DNA of 46,021 bases, taken from the NCBI GenBank assembly GCA_036939355.1, contig JALLAP010000089.1, forward strand, positions 1 to 46,021, in the 5' to 3' direction. Below, piece after piece: positions 44,236 to 46,021 of the stretch (the stretch's first letter is position 1; the number at the start of each line of letters is the position of its first letter). The stretch is from Thalassiosira profunda (Eukaryota > Bacillariophyta > Thalassiosirophyceae > Thalassiosirales > Thalassiosiraceae). The notes under the pieces are model-generated. The model saw nothing but the letters and a program-made list of their open reading frames with translations. It was not told the DNA's origin and did no database searches. The position numbers were made by a program, and so were the translations under genes.

Positions 44236-46021
44236 ATGGCGGCCTCGCCGTCGGACATCGCCGTCCTAATCTGCAGCGCCAACGTCGGCAACGCCGAGCC
44301 CACGCCCGCCTCCTTCGCGCAATGGGTCCCCCACGACGGCGAAATCGACGCCCCCGTCTCGTCCACCCAATATCCCGTGGCGGCCGACGGCGTCGACGCC
44401 GCCCTGGAATCAATCCAGGGAAAGAAGAGGCAGTTCGACATCATTGTATTGGGGATGCAGGAGGCGGCCTTCGTGGAGAAAAGCTTGAAAAAAGAGAATG
44501 GCGGCGACGACCTCGAGGGGCTCGTAGACGCATCGGCCAGCGAGCGGGAGCAGCTGCCGGGGGAGCGCATTCCTGTTGTGGACGATGTGGTGGAGGCGGC
44601 CAATAATGCCGTGGCGGGGTTGGAGAAGGAGACGGAGAAGACGAGGCGGTGGACGACCAAGACGCTAAGAAAGGGGAGTTTGATGATACGGGGATTGACG
44701 GCCCAGCAGGCGTACAAGGCGTGAGTTATTTTGTCTGTTGCGAGATATGTATGAAGTTGTTGCGGTATGACATCAGAGTCTATGCCAATCAATTGCAATG
44801 ATTGATTATCTCTTCTCGCTTCTTATTGCAATTATCCGTCACCTCTCACATGCTTTGAATGTCTGGTCATATAAAACCCACCGCAGCCCGGCCGTCCGGC
44901 AGACGACCCGCATCTCCCGCATCTCGGAGAACAACGCCATCACCAAGGCGGCGCGGTCGGCGCCCTACGATACGCGCAAATTCGCCGAGCTCGTCGAGCA
45001 GCAGTGTCCGTCGTACGAGCTCGTGGCGGCCAAATTAAGGGGGGAAATGCGCCTCATCGTGTTGGCGCTCAAGGGAGTGGCGGGGGAGATCACGGACGTG
45101 CACATGGCCGGGGAGAACACGGGCATCGGCTCCGTCCTGGCCAACAAGGGCGGCATCATCTGCACCCTCACCCTGCGGGGCACCCGCCTCTCCTTCATGA
45201 CGTGCCACCTCGAGGCGCACGAGGGATCGACCCACTACGCCAATCGGAACAAAAATCTGGCCGAGATCTTTGCGGGCGCCAAGACGGACCCCGCTTACAA
45301 CCTCCACGACGCCACGATCATATCGCACCACATGTTCCTGTGCGGGGACCTCAATTACCGCATCCGCTTCGGAGAGAACGAGGAGCTGAAGAAGAAGAAG
45401 AAGAACATGAAGAACAAACTGCGGTCGACGATGAACATGAAGGCAATGATGTCGAAAAAGGGGATGGGGTCGTCCGTGAAGAAGGATCCCCTGGTCGACG
45501 GGGAGGCGCTGAAGGGTTCCGATGCTTGCGACGAAAGTGCTGATGTGGAGGAGGTGGTTGCCGAAGAGAACGAGCTAGTGGACGCGACGAACCCATCCAA
45601 CTCGGCAAACGAGGCAAATCCCGCGAACGGATCGCATTTCGCCGCGGCGAAGGCCCTCGTGGAAGCGGAGGATTGGCAGGCGCTGAACGACGGCGACGAA
45701 TTGGCCATGGCGTTGGAGAAGAAGGAATGCCTCGTCGGATTCAAGACGCTGCCGTGCAATTGGCCTCCGACGTTCAAGGTGGCGCGGGGAGAGGGATATC
45801 AGTACAACGAGAAACGAACCCCGAGCTACACCGATCGGATATTGTGGAAGTCGGCCGATGCCATGGAGGACAACGTCGTGCCGTTCCTGTACGAACCGTG
45901 CCCCGATTTCATTACATCGGATCACAAGCCCATCCGGGGCGGTTACGTGGTGAAAATGAACGGAGTGACGGCTCCCGGAGGGGAATCGGCGCACAGCACC
46001 CATTCGCACCGGCACCACCAC
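44236..46021 (+). CDS. Inositol polyphosphate 5-phosphatase, runs off the window
   Basis: The enzyme removes the 5-phosphate from inositol phosphates or phosphoinositides. Exon 1 is 44236-44720 (ATG in CACCATGG), the intron is 44721-44886 (GTGAGT...CCGCAG, 166 bp, phase 2), and exon 2 is 44887 to beyond 46021; 540 residues are visible with no stop. Motifs of the endonuclease/exonuclease/phosphatase fold are in order: FDIIVLGMQEA, GGIICTLTLRGTRLSFMTCH followed by LEAH, the signature FLCGDLNYRI, then PSYTDRILWKS and FITSDHKPIRG. An unusual insertion after GDLNYRI, Lys-rich and then Glu/Asp/Ala-rich (about 100 residues, near 45375-45690), separates the two halves of the active site; it is probably a disordered loop. 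Regulatory domains may lie beyond the right edge. Confidence 0.88.
44721..44886 (+). other. Intron of the 5-phosphatase gene
   Basis: GTGAGT donor, ACCGCAG acceptor, 166 bp, the longest intron in the window. Splicing joins QQAYKA to PAVRQTTRISR in phase 2. Its content is AT-rich with no repeats. Confidence 0.85.

Overview
The window looks like the left end of a chromosome from a diatom, most like the Thalassiosirales (Thalassiosira oceanica-type). Evidence: it opens with a TTAGGG-type telomere, has small GT-AG introns (mostly 61-94 bp), mixes conserved eukaryotic genes (ATG7, an inositol polyphosphate 5-phosphatase, a dimethylglycine/sarcosine dehydrogenase-like enzyme) and carries many Sel1-repeat/MYND-finger proteins, which I know as a diatom expansion. 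The species call is inference.

Layout: telomere (1-54); subtelomeric pentamer and 21-bp repeats (55-1800); a Cys-rich relic (2180-2700) and a RanBP2-type zinc-finger pseudogene (3140-4310); then a dense gene region to the right edge. Twelve copies of one intronless family (RING-like module, Sel1 repeats, C-terminal MYND finger) lie between unrelated genes. Six are intact (11991+, 15537-, 22554+, 24056+, 29964+, 35474-). Six are disrupted: internal stop (4381-), frameshifts (10352-, 25873+, 42815-), truncation plus frameshift (25267-), and truncation at a sequence gap (39763-). A thirteenth, more distant RING-Sel1 gene (7293-) has no MYND.

The unrelated genes are: an LRR/F-box-like Cys-rich protein (5845+), a protein with two DUF7726-like helical repeats (8570+), two membrane proteins of unknown function (13113-, 14443+), a four-exon membrane/EGF-like protein (17174+), ATG7 (19683-), an unknown lineage-type protein (27031-), an ankyrin-BTB protein in four exons (31064-), a mitochondrial DMGDH/SARDH-like protein (37065+), a protein with two Stc1-like Cys modules (40426-, 3' missing) and the 5-phosphatase (44236+, runs off the end).

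Striking features: gene strands alternate almost perfectly from 3140 to about 35420. Family copies carry their own conserved leader with a GAGGTGCACCTC palindrome and a G-box-like CACGTG. Some copies carry pieces of neighbours: the last 27 codons of the 14443+ gene reappear downstream of the 22554+ copy. A 173-bp element with perfect 19-bp terminal inverted repeats sits at 42518-42690. Two single-N positions (17811, 40425) look like assembly joins; the first is flanked by an exact 72-bp duplication that must be removed to restore the reading frame.

I infer that this is a subtelomeric, actively duplicating and decaying gene family, perhaps of ubiquitin-ligase-type adaptors, with intact and broken copies that could exchange sequence by gene conversion. 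Their cellular function cannot be read from the DNA.
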